A DNA stretch of 64,000 nucleotides from Hepsetus odoe (lineage: Eukaryota; Chordata; Actinopteri; Characiformes; Hepsetidae): contig CM029376.1 in the NCBI GenBank assembly GCA_017165825.1, forward strand, positions 17,031,190-17,095,189. The letters run 5' to 3'. Both the position numbers and the translations under genes were made by a program. Every line of letters begins with the position of its first letter. Positions within the stretch are counted from its first letter, which is position 1. The notes beneath the pieces were generated by a model, which worked only from the letters and a program-made list of their open reading frames with translations, had not been told where the DNA came from and did not search any database. Below, piece after piece: positions 25,006 through 36,518 of this stretch.

Positions 25006-25048
<43 letters not shown>
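25006..25048. repeat. (CA)n microsatellite
   Basis: About 21 CA units without interruption. Histidine/threonine-repeat ORFs across it are artefacts. Confidence 0.97.
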
Positions 25049-25049
<1 letters not shown>

Positions 25050-26594
25050 CTGAATGCTTATTCACCCTAGCTATTCTCTTGACATTTACAGCTGTCGGGA
25101 CCCAGCATGTCTGTCTCTTCATTCCGGTGAATAAGTGCCCGAGGATCTTCCATGTTGCTTTCCTCTGTGTCAGCTTCTCCATCCACTCTTCTCTCTGCTT
25201 CATAAACACTGACCGCATCAAGCCACTACCCATCCGCAGATTTCATACCCCACCTTTTCTGCTTGTTCAGTCACATAACAGACATATAATACAAGAGAAA
25301 CAGCAAGCACTGAAGCCCTGAATAATCACCTTCATTTATGTGAAACCAGTAACCAAAAGAAACAATATACAGGTGGGTCCGATCAGATCAGCGTGTGTAA
25401 ATGTTTGTGTGTGAGTTTTTGACAGGTAGCGTAACTCCACAGCTATTAGATTCAGAACGGATCACTTTTAGTCAGCCTTGATAAAGAATATAATCTGTTT
25501 TATTTTTTGTTCTAGGGTTGATAAAAGTAGAAAGTGCAACAGCCGCAGCTGGGACTGATCAGTGTATATGTGGGTGTTTGTGTATGTGTAACAGCCTGTG
25601 CTGCACACGTGTCAGAGAGACGGTGCGGCAGGTGTCTTCAGGCGCTGGGTGAATGGAACATGAGGGCGTGTGAGCAACAGAAGGAGTGAAGAGATAACAC
25701 ACTCCTGACGGTGTTATTATTGTTGTGGTGGTTTTGGATTGTGCTGCACCTGCATCGGCTTGAACAAACTCGCCTTCGACAAACACCCAAGGAAAAAAAA
25801 AAGTATAGTTTGGCTAGATAACATTAAGTAAGACTCAGCGTATGTTTGAGGTACGACAAAACATTAAATAAGCCATATCCATGTCGTGGGAACGCCCAAA
25901 TGGGCTGCATCTAAATAAAAACTAAAGGTATCTTGCATCAAGGAGACTGTTGTGTTTGATGCATGGACACAGGCCTCAGTAAGACACCGAGACCTTGTGA
26001 AAGCTGTTGTTAAGTGAATGCTAAGCGGCCTCTGGCGCGGCAATGGCATTGCATGCAGGGCAGCGGGAGCTAATGGCAGGCATTAGTTCTCTGACTGAGA
26101 CACTAATGCACCTTGTGTCAGATTAAAGAGAAATTTATCAGCACAGGTAGCTAACAGTAGAGAGGAAATCCAGAAATGTTCCATTAGACTGTTATTATGG
26201 CTGCATGGCTTCTATGCATTGTGTCAATGTAACATTAGCACATGCTTTGTTTTATGTCAGGGGACTTGATCCACCTTGCCGTTCACCCTGAAATTTATTA
26301 TTTTTTTCTTGTGCTTATGTAATACCAGATAGTGCTTTTTCCATGGTTCTTTTTGTTTTTCTTTTTTACCTAACCAGAGGACTTTTGCACCTGAGCTGAA
26401 GTAATAGACTTCGAATTTCAAGGCTGGTGAAGGCAGACTATGAAATGTTACAGCAGTTTAGCACCACAGAGCAAGCTTCACTTGTTTTGGAGATAGATAT
26501 TCAAAAGTTCAAATAATTTTCAAAATGTTAAAAATGTCATTTCAACCGTATAATACAGAATAAAAATAAATTCTGTATATAGTGTAAGCCCAGC

Positions 26595-26777
26595 TCTGTG
26601 GGGCAGTGGTTAGGGTGGTGGCTCCAGGCTCGGAAGGTTGTGGGTTCAAATCTCAGACCATTAGGTTACCTTAATGTACCATTGAGCAAGGAAGCGTCCC
26701 CTTTCACTCCCCGGACACGTTGAATAGCTACCACCTGCTGCACAGGTGAGATTGTTTTAAAAAGTCCCTTTCAATAC
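26595..26777 (+). mobile_element. tRNA-derived SINE (family A), degenerate
   Basis: It has GGGGCAGTGGTTAGGGTGGT, the B-box-like GTGGGTTCAAATCTCAGACC, ATTAGGTTACCTT, CACTCCCCGGACACG, CCACCTGCTGCACAG and the end AAAGTCCCTTTCA. These match the 45.2-kb copy in order. It lies only 90 bp before another SINE insertion. Confidence 0.75.
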
Positions 26778-26854
26778 TGTGTAAGATTTGGCACCTGAGA
26801 AAACTATACTTTAGTTTGTATTCTGTTTTCTGTGTTCTTGTTTTTTTATATAAC

Positions 26855-27079
26855 AAATACAGTACCGCGGGGCAGTGGTGGCCTAGTGGTTAGGGCGTTG
26901 GCCGCATGATCGCAGGTTCAGGGATTCACGCTCCTCCCTGCGATAGGCTGGCGACCTGTCCAGGATGTGTCCCCCGTCCGTCGCCCTGTGTGAGCTGGGA
27001 TGGACTCCAGCACTCCCCCGTGACCCCGCTTGGGACAAGCAGCAGAAAATGACTGACTGACTGAAAATACAGTACCGCG
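26855..27079 (+). mobile_element. chimeric SINE (tRNA head, L2-like tail) with 15-bp target-site duplication
   Basis: The SINE itself spans 26870-27064. The direct repeat AAATACAGTACCGCG flanks it at 26855-26869 and 27065-27079. The head GGGCAGTGGTGGCCTAGTGG contains a match to the tRNA A box, and GGTTCAGGGATTC is a B-box-like motif. The body is the same GGCTGGCGACCTGTCCAGG to GACAAGCAGCAGAAAATGAC tail seen at 1.1 kb, ending (TGAC)n. The duplicated target contains CAGTACCGCG, the tip of the Tc1 element that follows, so the SINE inserted into an existing Tc1 copy. The perfect duplication suggests a fairly recent event. Confidence 0.92.
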
Positions 27080-27593
27080 CAAAAGTTTTAGGCAGGTGTG
27101 GAAAAACTGCTGTAAACAAAGAATGCTTTCAAAAAGTGTTAATCATTTATTTTCATCAATCAGCAAATTGCAGTGAATGAACAAAAGAGAATCTAAATCA
27201 AATCAATATTTGGTGTGACCACCCTTTGCCTTCAAAACAGCATCAATTCTTCTAGGCACACTTGCACACAGTGTTTGAAGGAACTCGGCTGGTAGGTTGT
27301 TCCAAACATCTTGGAGAACTGACCACAGATCTTCTGTGGATGTAGGCTTCCTCACATCCTTCTGTCTCTTCATGTGATCCAGACACACTGGATGATGCTG
27401 AGATCAGGGCTCTGTGGGGGCCAGAAGAACTGATGCTGGTTTGAAGGCAAAAGGTAGTAACACCAAATATTGATCTGATTTAGATTTTTCTTTTGTTCGC
27501 TCACTTTGCATTTTGTAAATTGATCAAAATAAACAAGCATTCTTAGTTTACAGCATTTTTTCCACACCTGCCTGAAACTTTTGCACAGTACTG
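27070..27593 (-). pseudogene. internally deleted Tc1 transposon (family A), transposase remnant
   Basis: The ends CAGTACCGCGCAAAAG and TTTGCACAGTACTG are inverted repeats followed by TA, the Tc1/mariner target. Similarity between the two ends extends about 170 bp inward. Minus-strand frames encode the transposase carboxyl end: WPPQSPDLSIIQCVW, then after a frameshift MKRQKDVRKPTSTEDLWSVL and ASVPRRIDAVLKAKGGHTKY. In the family this region is SPDLNxIExVW, whose glutamate is the last catalytic residue of the DDE triad; here Q replaces it. The element is about 524 bp instead of about 1.6 kb, so most of the gene is gone. The original left tip is split by the SINE at 26870-27064. It cannot encode an active transposase. 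Confidence 0.92.
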
Positions 27594-28290
27594 TACATGC
27601 AAGAATTCTTTAATGATAAAGCTTTTGCTTTACTGTATGCATTCACTCACACACACATTTTTCACATTTTCAACACATTTATGTATGTATGTATCATACT
27701 ACCTTTCAGGCATGCATGCATGATATCCTAAGCAATCTTTTTAATTTGAAGCATTGCATATTGTGAAATATTTGGAGGAGAAGAGTGAGAGTTTAAGTCT
27801 TAGGGCTGAAAATTTCAGAGCACTCAGCTGCAGCAAAAAAACAAGCTGTAAGTGGGCTACTTTTAGTGTGTGTTTGGGCATGGGTGCTTATGTAAGTGCT
27901 CCTGTGGTGCGACTGAGTTTATGTGGGTTTGAGATGATACACGGCTGCATGTGATGTATTTTCGACAGGAAAACAATGTGCTCGATCATCTCTTTATCAT
28001 TTCGGCAAGGGAGTAATGCAGGGAAGAAGCAATGAAAAAAAAAAAAGAAAAGTTGAGTGAGTGTGTTGATAGAAGATATCACCAAGCCCAATCGTTAACT
28101 GGACCTGGGAGACAGAATACGACAACAGCTATTTTACAAGCCTTTTTCACGGATAATGATGTGTCATTGTAAAAACCGCAGTTGCTGTTAGCCAGAGATG
28201 CTGATTTCTACCACGTGAAAAGAGCTCACTACTATAACAATGACTAGAAATAATGGGTGTAGGAAACCTCAGTCAACCTTTAAGTTGATT

Positions 28291-28310
28291 TAAAAAAAAA
28301 AAAAAAAAAA
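28291..28310. repeat. poly(A) tract
   Basis: A pure A run. It could be a retroposon tail, but no recognisable retroposon precedes it. Confidence 0.8.
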
Positions 28311-29317
28311 GATTCTCAGTGGCATCAGATTGAAACTGTATGCTCGACTTTCTAAATATCAAAAACAATATTTTCTAGTATTTATTTGGAAAATAGGAAA
28401 TCTTGCTTACTATTCACATGTGAAAGTGCCTGTGTCATTATGATTGCAAAGGTAAATGTTTTGACTAGATGTCTGCATCTTTTTAGAAGAATGTCAACAC
28501 AGAGGCAGAGCTATTACTAAGGCTGTTAGAGCCTCATAACCTGAATTCATTGTTGCGTCTCATTATCATTCAGCCTAAATAAAGCCATAAGAATGCTGAT
28601 CTGCAATGAGCTTCTCTCACGCATGAATAACAACCTGTTTCATAACACATCAGCTTTCCCTTGCCGAGGTGAGACACAGCAGTGGGATTATGACATGAAA
28701 CTGGTTGTTTCATTTGAACCTAAATCAAATTTGGAGAGTTCTGCAAATCTTACTTGTACTTACTTGTGTACTCTTACTTGGTAATGTAAAGCCTAGATCA
28801 CTTCGTGTCAGGTCAGCTCTATCGTTTTGGCGTCAAGGACAGACGGTTAAGAATCCCTGCGAGCTCTCTGATGTCTCAACTAAAAGACCAGCAGTGCTAG
28901 AAATTGGCCATGCAGCGTGACACAGCGGAATAGCCGCTAGTTATCCTTTTGAGGTCACATCTGAGGATGTGTCCACAATGAACACTCAGCTTTGCCAAAC
29001 AGACTTTGTTCACACACAGTGGCTTCAAACTGTGCAATCTGAGAAACACTGATCAATTATTTACCATGAGATCACTGTAAAGTGCTCCATTCAAGCCTGA
29101 TATATTTAACACCCTACAACCTAAAAGTTTGGATGTCTAGCTTTTCAAAATACTTTTGAAGAGTCAATAGACAGGACTTAGCAGATGATGACTATGTACT
29201 GCAAAACAGACAGTATGGGACCAATGCTATGATTCATTTATTATATCAGTTCATATAATCTAGACCATATTATCTAGACCATTTTAGTGCCAAAGTTAGT
29301 TAGTGCCATATTAGTGC

Positions 29318-29319
<2 letters not shown>

Positions 29320-29349
<30 letters not shown>
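29320..29349. repeat. (AC)n microsatellite
   Basis: About 15 AC units. Just upstream, ATTATCTAGACCAT and TAGTGCCAAA/TAGTGCCATA occur in short local repeats (29250-29320). Confidence 0.95.
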
Positions 29350-29859
29350 TTCACAAAAAAAGCATCTAGTCGACATTCAGAAGTCCATCATACTCAGTGT
29401 TTCTGTTCATTTCTGCTTTCACGCCTGTCTTTTACAACCCAAGACAGGCACAGGAGCTGTATTGTCCTAAACCACAGACTGTCATGTGGAGCAGATGGCA
29501 TCTTAACTAAACATGGATCATTTGTAATGTCACAGTTCTGAAAAATAAAGACAAATCAAAACACATATCTGTGCCACTCTTAACATATGGTGCGCTAATA
29601 TTCCTTTACAAGAAACAAACTATCAGACGACACAGTAAGCTGTGATGCTGGACTAATCCTGCATGAAGGACAGAGCAATATCTGACAAACTCTCCTGGCA
29701 CAAGCAAAAGCCTGGAAATGCCTACTTACTGAATGTTCCATCCGTGGCACACAGTCCGGCTAAGGCCTCCCACAGCAGCGTGGCTGTCAGTATGTATCTG
29801 CATGCTTCTTTAGATCCAAACTTCTGATTCATTCTTACCTTACCTTTGGTTCTTGGCAG

Positions 29860-30205
29860 GGCTCTCATGTACCACATGCTGAGGATGCACTTGGCACAAC
29901 CACTTGTGACCCACTTCAGGGTGACTCATTCGCAAGAAGGACTTTTGCAGAAACGCCTCAGGAACACATGCTCTAGCTGCCTGCATCCAGCCTTGTTGCG
30001 CGGTTTATTTTCATTCAAGCTGGCATTTTGGATTTGACAAATTGGTGCGGCCCTGGAAAACACGGCGTCTGCAGTGGAGAGGCGATGCTACCTGCAGTTC
30101 GACTGAGAGCTGAAACTCTGGACCAGCAGAGCTCCTCTCCAATTACCCACAATCCCTGGTGCTAAGCACTAGGGGCCCTCCCAGATCTGACTGGACGCTC
30201 CGCAG
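29860..30205 (+). other. candidate non-coding exon on the plus strand
   Basis: The 346-bp interval lies between an acceptor-like TTTGGTTCTTGGCAG (ending 29859) and a perfect donor CGCAG/GTAAGTAAG (GT at 30206). It is richer in GC than its surroundings and has no long reading frame. It could be an exon of a long non-coding or antisense RNA, or a chance pairing of splice-like sites. The strand is opposite to tenm2. Confidence 0.25.
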
Positions 30206-30827
30206 GTAAGTAAGCAGGCCTGAGAAAGTCACGCTCCTCTTCCTTACTCCCCCATGGACCTGCAGCTCCAAGCTCAGTCCACCATTCATCTTTTTAGGGC
30301 TGACTGGGACAGAAAACAGTCAAACCATCCTCAGCTCCCTTTTGTTGCTAATTAAGGCAAAGTTGGCTCTTATTTCATAGCTTGTAGGCTTCTTCTGTCT
30401 AAGGTGCTACAGAGAGAGTTTGTATAGTAGCCAATGATTTTAAAACGCAAAGTTATGTTTCAGTTTGAATATGGACTGGCTGATTTTGAATCTTAATTAA
30501 TTTCATTGGATCAATATATGCTCTGCACAAAATGCATTCTTTTATAGCGATGGTTGCAACAATTGGACTAGTTTTAAAGAAAACTAGCAAAAGATCCCTT
30601 TCAGCATGAATTGTTTCACCACATAAACGTCAAAAGAACTTGCATTGCAGCAATAAATGACACCATATCCAAAGAGTCCTGTAAAATAAATATGATATTG
30701 AAATGAACAACAAAATCTAAATTGCGATATATTGAAAACCTGTGTTGCAAGGTTTGACAAGTGAGGAGCTTTTAGCACACTACAAACACATTGGTGAATT
30801 GATGCATAAAATTCTCTACTGTGCAAG

Positions 30828-31046
30828 AAGTGACTATTCTTGTCAGTGAGGACCAACAATATTACACCACTGCATTTTACCCATGCACACAAACGTGCAG
30901 CAGGGGGCAGCTATTGAAAGTGCCCAGGGAGCAGTGACAGTACCTTACTCAAGGGTGCCTCAGGGCAACCTACTGGTAAGGGATTCAAACCCACAATCTT
31001 CCAATCCACGGGCAACTCCCTAACCACTAGGCCACCACTGCCCCTG
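30828..31046 (-). mobile_element. tRNA-derived SINE (family A), near full length
   Basis: On the minus strand it runs CAGGGGCAGTGGTGGCCTAG, GTGGGTTTGAATCCC (B-box-like), GTAGGTTGCCCTGAGGCACC, GCTGCCCCCTGCTGCACG, and ends AAGAATAGTCA. AAGAAGTG occurs at both edges (30825-30832 and 31047-31054), a likely 8-bp target-site duplication. It carries GCAGCAGGGGGCAGC on the plus strand, a CTCF-like core. Confidence 0.87.
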
Positions 31047-31423
31047 AAGAAGTGCCTTCAGTCACATTTGTGCATTTGTTGTTTATGCTGAATCATGACA
31101 AGGGATCTAATTAAACCCCTGCTCTCTTAATTCATATCAATGTCAAGGCAAAATTTGGCAACACTGTGTGGGAGATGTGCCTTGTGCTCTGATTCATCTC
31201 TTTGCGTCAGAGGCATTTCCTTTGCTCTGCCAACACGCCACCCCACAACCCCCTGCTCCAGTCTTAGTACAACCTAGCCTGCAGTTGTTAGGGGAAAGTG
31301 TCTCAGTGCTGAGCTTCAATGGCTGCAGAATGAGGAGGAAGGTCAAAAGTGGGATGGTCACAGCACTTACTCATCTGCCTATGGTCAGTCCATTGTGGAG
31401 TAGGTGGGTGCACTCAGATGTGG

Positions 31424-31427
<4 letters not shown>

Positions 31428-31493
<66 letters not shown>
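31428..31493. repeat. (TA)33 microsatellite
   Basis: Sixty-six bases of uninterrupted TA. Such tracts can extrude as cruciforms and vary greatly in length between individuals. Isoleucine/tyrosine-repeat ORFs across it are artefacts. Confidence 0.97.
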
Positions 31494-31494
<1 letters not shown>

Positions 31495-31559
31495 CATATA
31501 GCATATAGCCTTAAGCCCTGCAAAAGCTTGACCATGTCAAATACCTGTGAGAAATGCAA

Positions 31560-33660
31560 AGAAGCCTGCACTGTTGCATTACTTAACTGGATTTTGTTTA
31601 CTGTAAGGACGTGTGATTGCTGTGAACCACTCCACAGTTATTTTATATGACATGCTATAGCCTTTCTTTATCATAGTGCTATTCCAGCCTGTGGGTTATT
31701 TGGTTTAACTCAAAAAAATCCCATATACTAGCCATGTCTAATATCCAGGCCTTGTCCATAAGGGTTTTAAAAGTTTAATTTTTATTAAGTTGGTTCAAGT
31801 TGTAGATGATTACTTTTTGAGCATGTGTCTTCACAAGTTCTTGTGTTCAACTTATTTGTTCAATGAGTTCAAGTTGTAAAGTAAACCTCAGCTGCCAAAA
31901 AAGCTGCAAAAAAGATTGTGAACCATTGCTCTATGGCAATGTTCCAACAAACTCAATGATTCTTCTGAAAAAAACCTACGGTTACACATTTCACATAAAA
32001 AACACAGGCTGCATTGCATATAACACCAACAGAGGACTAAAGCCGTGACCTTAGGCAGCCCATGCAAGAGTAGGAGCAGCTCTTGCCTGCTACAGAAGAT
32101 CAAAGCACAGCTCAGGTCTGAGGTTCACAAATCATTAGCATTAGTATGACCATTCATCCTGCACCCTTTCTATATTTTGAAGAATAATCCACAAGCTGAC
32201 TGCAACATCAAAAACCACTGAACCCTTGACCCCCTATGACCTTACAGAGCCATAGCAACAGCACAGCCTGACTGTCCTGCCTCTTTAACCCCAGAAGGGA
32301 AATAAGGTTCTTTCTAAGGTTCACCTGCTCTAAAATATTCATTGGAGCTGAAAAAAGAATAACTCTTAATACTCATGAAACTGAAAGCCGTTTGCTTTGT
32401 TGTTTCCAATCTATCCCTTCCTCTGTTTCTGCCTCTCTTGTTCTCCCTCTCTTTTACCTCATGAATAATGAAGGGAAAACATCCAGCTTGTCTGTGTAGA
32501 AGAATACGGGGCTCTCTGGTGCTGATCAAATAAGGTCTGCTAAATAATTGAAGGGAGCCTTTGTCATGCAAATGAACGGACAAAAGGTATAAAGCGGAAC
32601 GCCTGGGTCAGAACCTAAAGCCCCAAGATTGTTTTATTGTTTTATCATCATTATTTTTTAAATGTATTTATTTTTTTATTTCAGTAAAGTTTTTTTTTTC
32701 TTTCTTTTCTTTTAACACAGACTCATGTTAAAGTGCAAAAAGTTCACAAATTCCAAGAGGACTGGTTGGGTTTCTATACTGCTCTAAAGGAAGTGAAGTG
32801 TTTTTTATGCAGATATTTGATGCTGACATTTGAAGGTGAATCTCCTCACAAGACATACGGCATCCATAAAACAAGCCACTTTTAAATATGCACTGATATT
32901 AACACTGATATACTACATCTGAAAATCTACTGCATAAACATCTATGGTGACGGCAAATCAATGATGCTCTTTTATTTATTATGAGCCTTTAATTGCATGG
33001 CAAACTGACTAAACTGGGAAAAGTAGTAAACAATCAAAAAAGAGGAATAAAACTAGGAAACAAAAGCATTTATTTACTTTTACCTACCAAAAAAGGTGCC
33101 CTAATTAAAGAAAAGTATAGGTGAAAAGCTATAAATAGTGATGGCGAAACACCTGATCATAATGCACTGAATGCTTATCATGACCAGTCCATTCACACAT
33201 GGTCAGAAAGACCCATGCTAACCGATGCTAACCCATGCCCACACACTTGTTGCAGGTTGTGACACACATTAAGTATAGTCTAGACCACTCTAGAGCCAGG
33301 CAGGGCAGCAATTAATCAGAGAGTGAACGAACATGAGCCAACATGCGCAGGGCAATTATACCAGCAGATAAAAGCTCATTACACAATCAATGAGCTGCTT
33401 TGTTTCAGGGACCTACAATACCCTTTTATCCTCTGCTGTAAGCTCTCTCTTCCTCCCTCCTCCTTGTTATTCACTCCACTCGTCTCTGTCCCTGGCGACG
33501 TTGGACGAACGATAAATAAATGAAATGGGGGTGTAAAAGGGAACGAAAACAATGCTATAACCCATACAAGACAAAAGGCTTCCACAAACACGGCTTATGC
33601 TAACAGATCTGATCGAACCTTCTCTTTCAAAGAGAAATGGCTCAGAGAATCTGTGATTGA
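31560..33660. other. unique-looking stretch, no gene seen
   Basis: Only short T-rich tracts (near 32.65-32.7 kb) and chance frames of fewer than 90 codons are visible. No transposon remnant or exon was recognised. Confidence 0.5.
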
Positions 33661-33684
33661 ATATCAATATCTCTTTTTTTTCAT

Positions 33685-33686
33685 AC

Positions 33687-33727
<41 letters not shown>
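33685..33727. repeat. (CA)n microsatellite
   Basis: About 20 CA units with one G interruption near the start. Confidence 0.96.
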
Positions 33728-33729
<2 letters not shown>

Positions 33730-34077
33730 GTCACCAATATAACGGTAAGTGTATGGAGTGTAATTCAATACCGACCGTCACTGATGTTTGTCACCAATGG
33801 CTTATATGCCCATGTACAAATATGTGCACCAAACATCAGAGAAAGGACAAAGCACTGAAGCTTTGCATGCAATAAAAGAGAACAACATCTATGAGAACAG
33901 TATAATTTGTTGTCATTTGTGCTATGACAGTAATGTTTTCCAAATTACTCCATCATGGCCTTTGTATAGATGCCCTTGAGCACAGCAAGTGTGACTGGAT
34001 TTATGTGTCCTGTTCCTGGAAAAAAAGCACTCTGATTACACTGATTTACAGTAAATAACTGACTGGCCTCTCTCTCC

Positions 34078-34083
<6 letters not shown>

Positions 34084-34140
<57 letters not shown>

Positions 34141-34166
34141 ACATGCACACGCACATGCACACACAC
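34084..34166. repeat. compound (TC)n(AC)n microsatellite
   Basis: About 16 TC units pass directly into about 14 AC units and then an imperfect GCACATGCAC stretch. Confidence 0.96.
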
Positions 34167-34529
34167 CCTCAGAGGCAAATAAACAAGTTCAAAATCAGCA
34201 TCAGTCATTTTCTTACAGCCCACTGAGCAATGCCGACTTATGAGCTTAGACTTAAAAATGCACTAAAACTCACTAAAACTAATGATAAATAGACATGTGC
34301 AGTACACACCCCCCTCTCCCCGAACTCACACACACAAGCACTCACGCATTCCCTAAAGTCATTTGCATTTTAAACGGCCTGTATCAGAAAACTGTGCTGT
34401 TTTGTAGCACAAGAGTTGGATGAAATGCGTAAGCATCGTTAAAATTTCAGTTCACTACTCAGTCTATATGGTTAATAGATGAAACTTAGTTGTAAGAGTC
34501 TGTTCTGAAATTCTGAAATTCTTTGTGCG

Positions 34530-34965
34530 ATCAAAACAGCTCTGATTCATTGATGCATGGAATGCCCAAGGTCTCTGAAGGTATACTGTGCTATTTGGCA
34601 CCTAGACATTAGAAGCGGATCCTTTAAGTGTTGTAAATTGTGAGAGGGGCTCAATGGATTAGGCTATTTTGTTCCGCACATTCCACAGATGCTTGATCAG
34701 TAAACCTGGAAACTAACTCTACACTTTAAATCTTCAACATGGTGCACAAACATTCCTGAAGGCATCTGCTATTAAATTATAAAGCTGCCATGAACGGGGT
34801 ACCTGCTCTTTTGCAATGCTTTCCTGCTTACAACACAAAAACTTCAAGAAATGACTGCGCATAGCTGTCTAATAAAACCAGCCCCATCACAGGAGCCATT
34901 ATAACGAGATGATGCATGTTATTCACCTCACCTGTCAGTGATTCAAATGGTATGGCGGATCGGTG
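34530..34965 (-). pseudogene. Tc1-like transposon (family B), internal deletion derivative
   Basis: It begins near TCAAAACAGCTCTGATTC and has GGCACCTAGACATTAGAAGC, GGATCCTTTAAGTG, TTCCACAGATGCTTGATCAG, then jumps to AGGAGCCATTATAACGAGAT and ends TCACCTGTCAG...GGCGGATCGGTG. Both halves of the family B element are present, but the central part of the transposase gene is missing. Reading frames on the minus strand are broken. Confidence 0.78.
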
Positions 34966-35258
34966 ACGGCTGATTTTCTGGGTACTCCTCTATTTCATTA
35001 TGTTAATGAAAGTCCACTGTGAGGGTTAGAACAATGAGGATTTATGTTCACCTCAACATTTCATCATTGTCCCTATGCTCAAGGGGCATTTCACCAAGTT
35101 CACAAAGTGCTTAACTGGCTTAACAGCCAGCCTCTAATGTCAAACTCTTTATGGCAATGTGTCTATACCACTATAACTCTCTCGCTCACCACTTAACAAT
35201 TTAAAACAGCTCAGCTCTCACAGCTAAACACATCCCCCAGAGGCCCATTTCCGCCAGG

Positions 35259-35294
35259 GTGTGTGTCTCTCTGTGTGTGTGTGTGTGTGTGTGC
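35259..35294. repeat. (GT)n microsatellite
   Basis: About 16 GT units with a short CTCTCT interruption, followed by a CpG-containing alternating tract GTGCCTGCGCGTGCATGCGT. Confidence 0.94.
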
Positions 35295-36301
35295 CTGCGC
35301 GTGCATGCGTGGCAGTGCCAATCCATGGGGACCCCTACTCTAAGAGGCTTCCATTAGCCTGGCGCATGTGAGTATGGCCAGTGTCTGTGCACACCTCCAC
35401 TCGGAATGACAAAGGACTCCACTGCAAGTGCTGCACTTCATACCGCACTCAACCAGGCAAGAGCACACATGTGCACACACATCTTCCCAACTGAGACAAA
35501 GAGATTTAGGGAACATGTGCAAAATCTAAACAGTTCTGTTCCTACTAATTTCTAGAGTGAGAGAATACAGGCGTGTTACAGGATCTCCTCTGGTACGTGC
35601 ATGGGCCTTGAGAGCGGCTATTGAGTGCGGTGTCTAATTAAGGTGACTTCCTGTTTATGGTTTAGAGCACTGCTGCATCAGGGAGATGTATTAGACTCAT
35701 GTGTTAGAAAGTGCCGCAGCTGGCATGTTTCATGCTTTCAGAATGCTTCATGGAGCCCCAAGCAAGAGGGGGCGAGGATGAAGAAATATAAAACATTTAT
35801 ATAGCTTGGTTGCAGGCATTGTAAATTGCTGAATATGGAACACCGAGCATATGGTGACAATACGATGTTATCAAATACCTGCTTAAATGGTTTTTGAATA
35901 TTAAAAAGAGAATGCATAAGTACACATATTTAAATGCAAATATTCATTTGGTTGGGGTTCAGATGTTTCATAATACAGCTGTAATGTTAAGAGCACAAAG
36001 TGCAGTCATTCAGATGAAAACGAGAAAACAACTACCATGATTACGATCACTCCTGTAGCTGAAATGGCATGAAATCACAGGTCTAACCAAAGATCTGAAA
36101 AGATCCACATGTTGAACAGTATCACTGCTGCTATTTAGATTATTCTGCTTAATCTCTCTCCTCATCTAAAATATCTCCAGTACATCAAAATATCGAGTTT
36201 TCAATTTCATTTAATTTCGAAAGCTTGATTAAAAGGTTGTTGTAAAATTTGTGTTTCCTGTCAGAATTCATCTCACTAAATAATGGTCATCTGTGGGAGT
36301 C

Positions 36302-36518
36302 GGTCATCAGTCAATCATTTTTGTAGCTGCTTGTCCCAATTAGGGACGTGGGGCGGCGCTGGAGCCTATCCCAGCTCTCACAGGGCGAAAGGCAGGGAAA
36401 CACCCTGAACAGGTCTCAGGGCATACACACAGACAAACACACTCACGCCTACAGGCAATTTAGCATCTCCAGTTCAACTGACGTGCACGTCTGTGGAGAG
36501 TGGGAGGAAACCAGCAAA
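36302..36518 (-). mobile_element. family C retroposon, tail and middle
   Basis: In reverse it reads TTGTCCCAATTAGGGACG, CTGGAGCCTATCCCAGCTCT, GGGCAATTTAGCATCTCC in degenerate form, and GTGGAGAGTGGGAGGAAACC. This is the L2-like tail followed by the middle of the common fish SINE. The head is missing. Confidence 0.75.

Noticed and set aside
31168..31494. 108-codon plus-strand frame ending in an Ile/Tyr repeat
   Set aside because: The last third is the (TA)33 array, and the first part has no recognisable domain or splice context.
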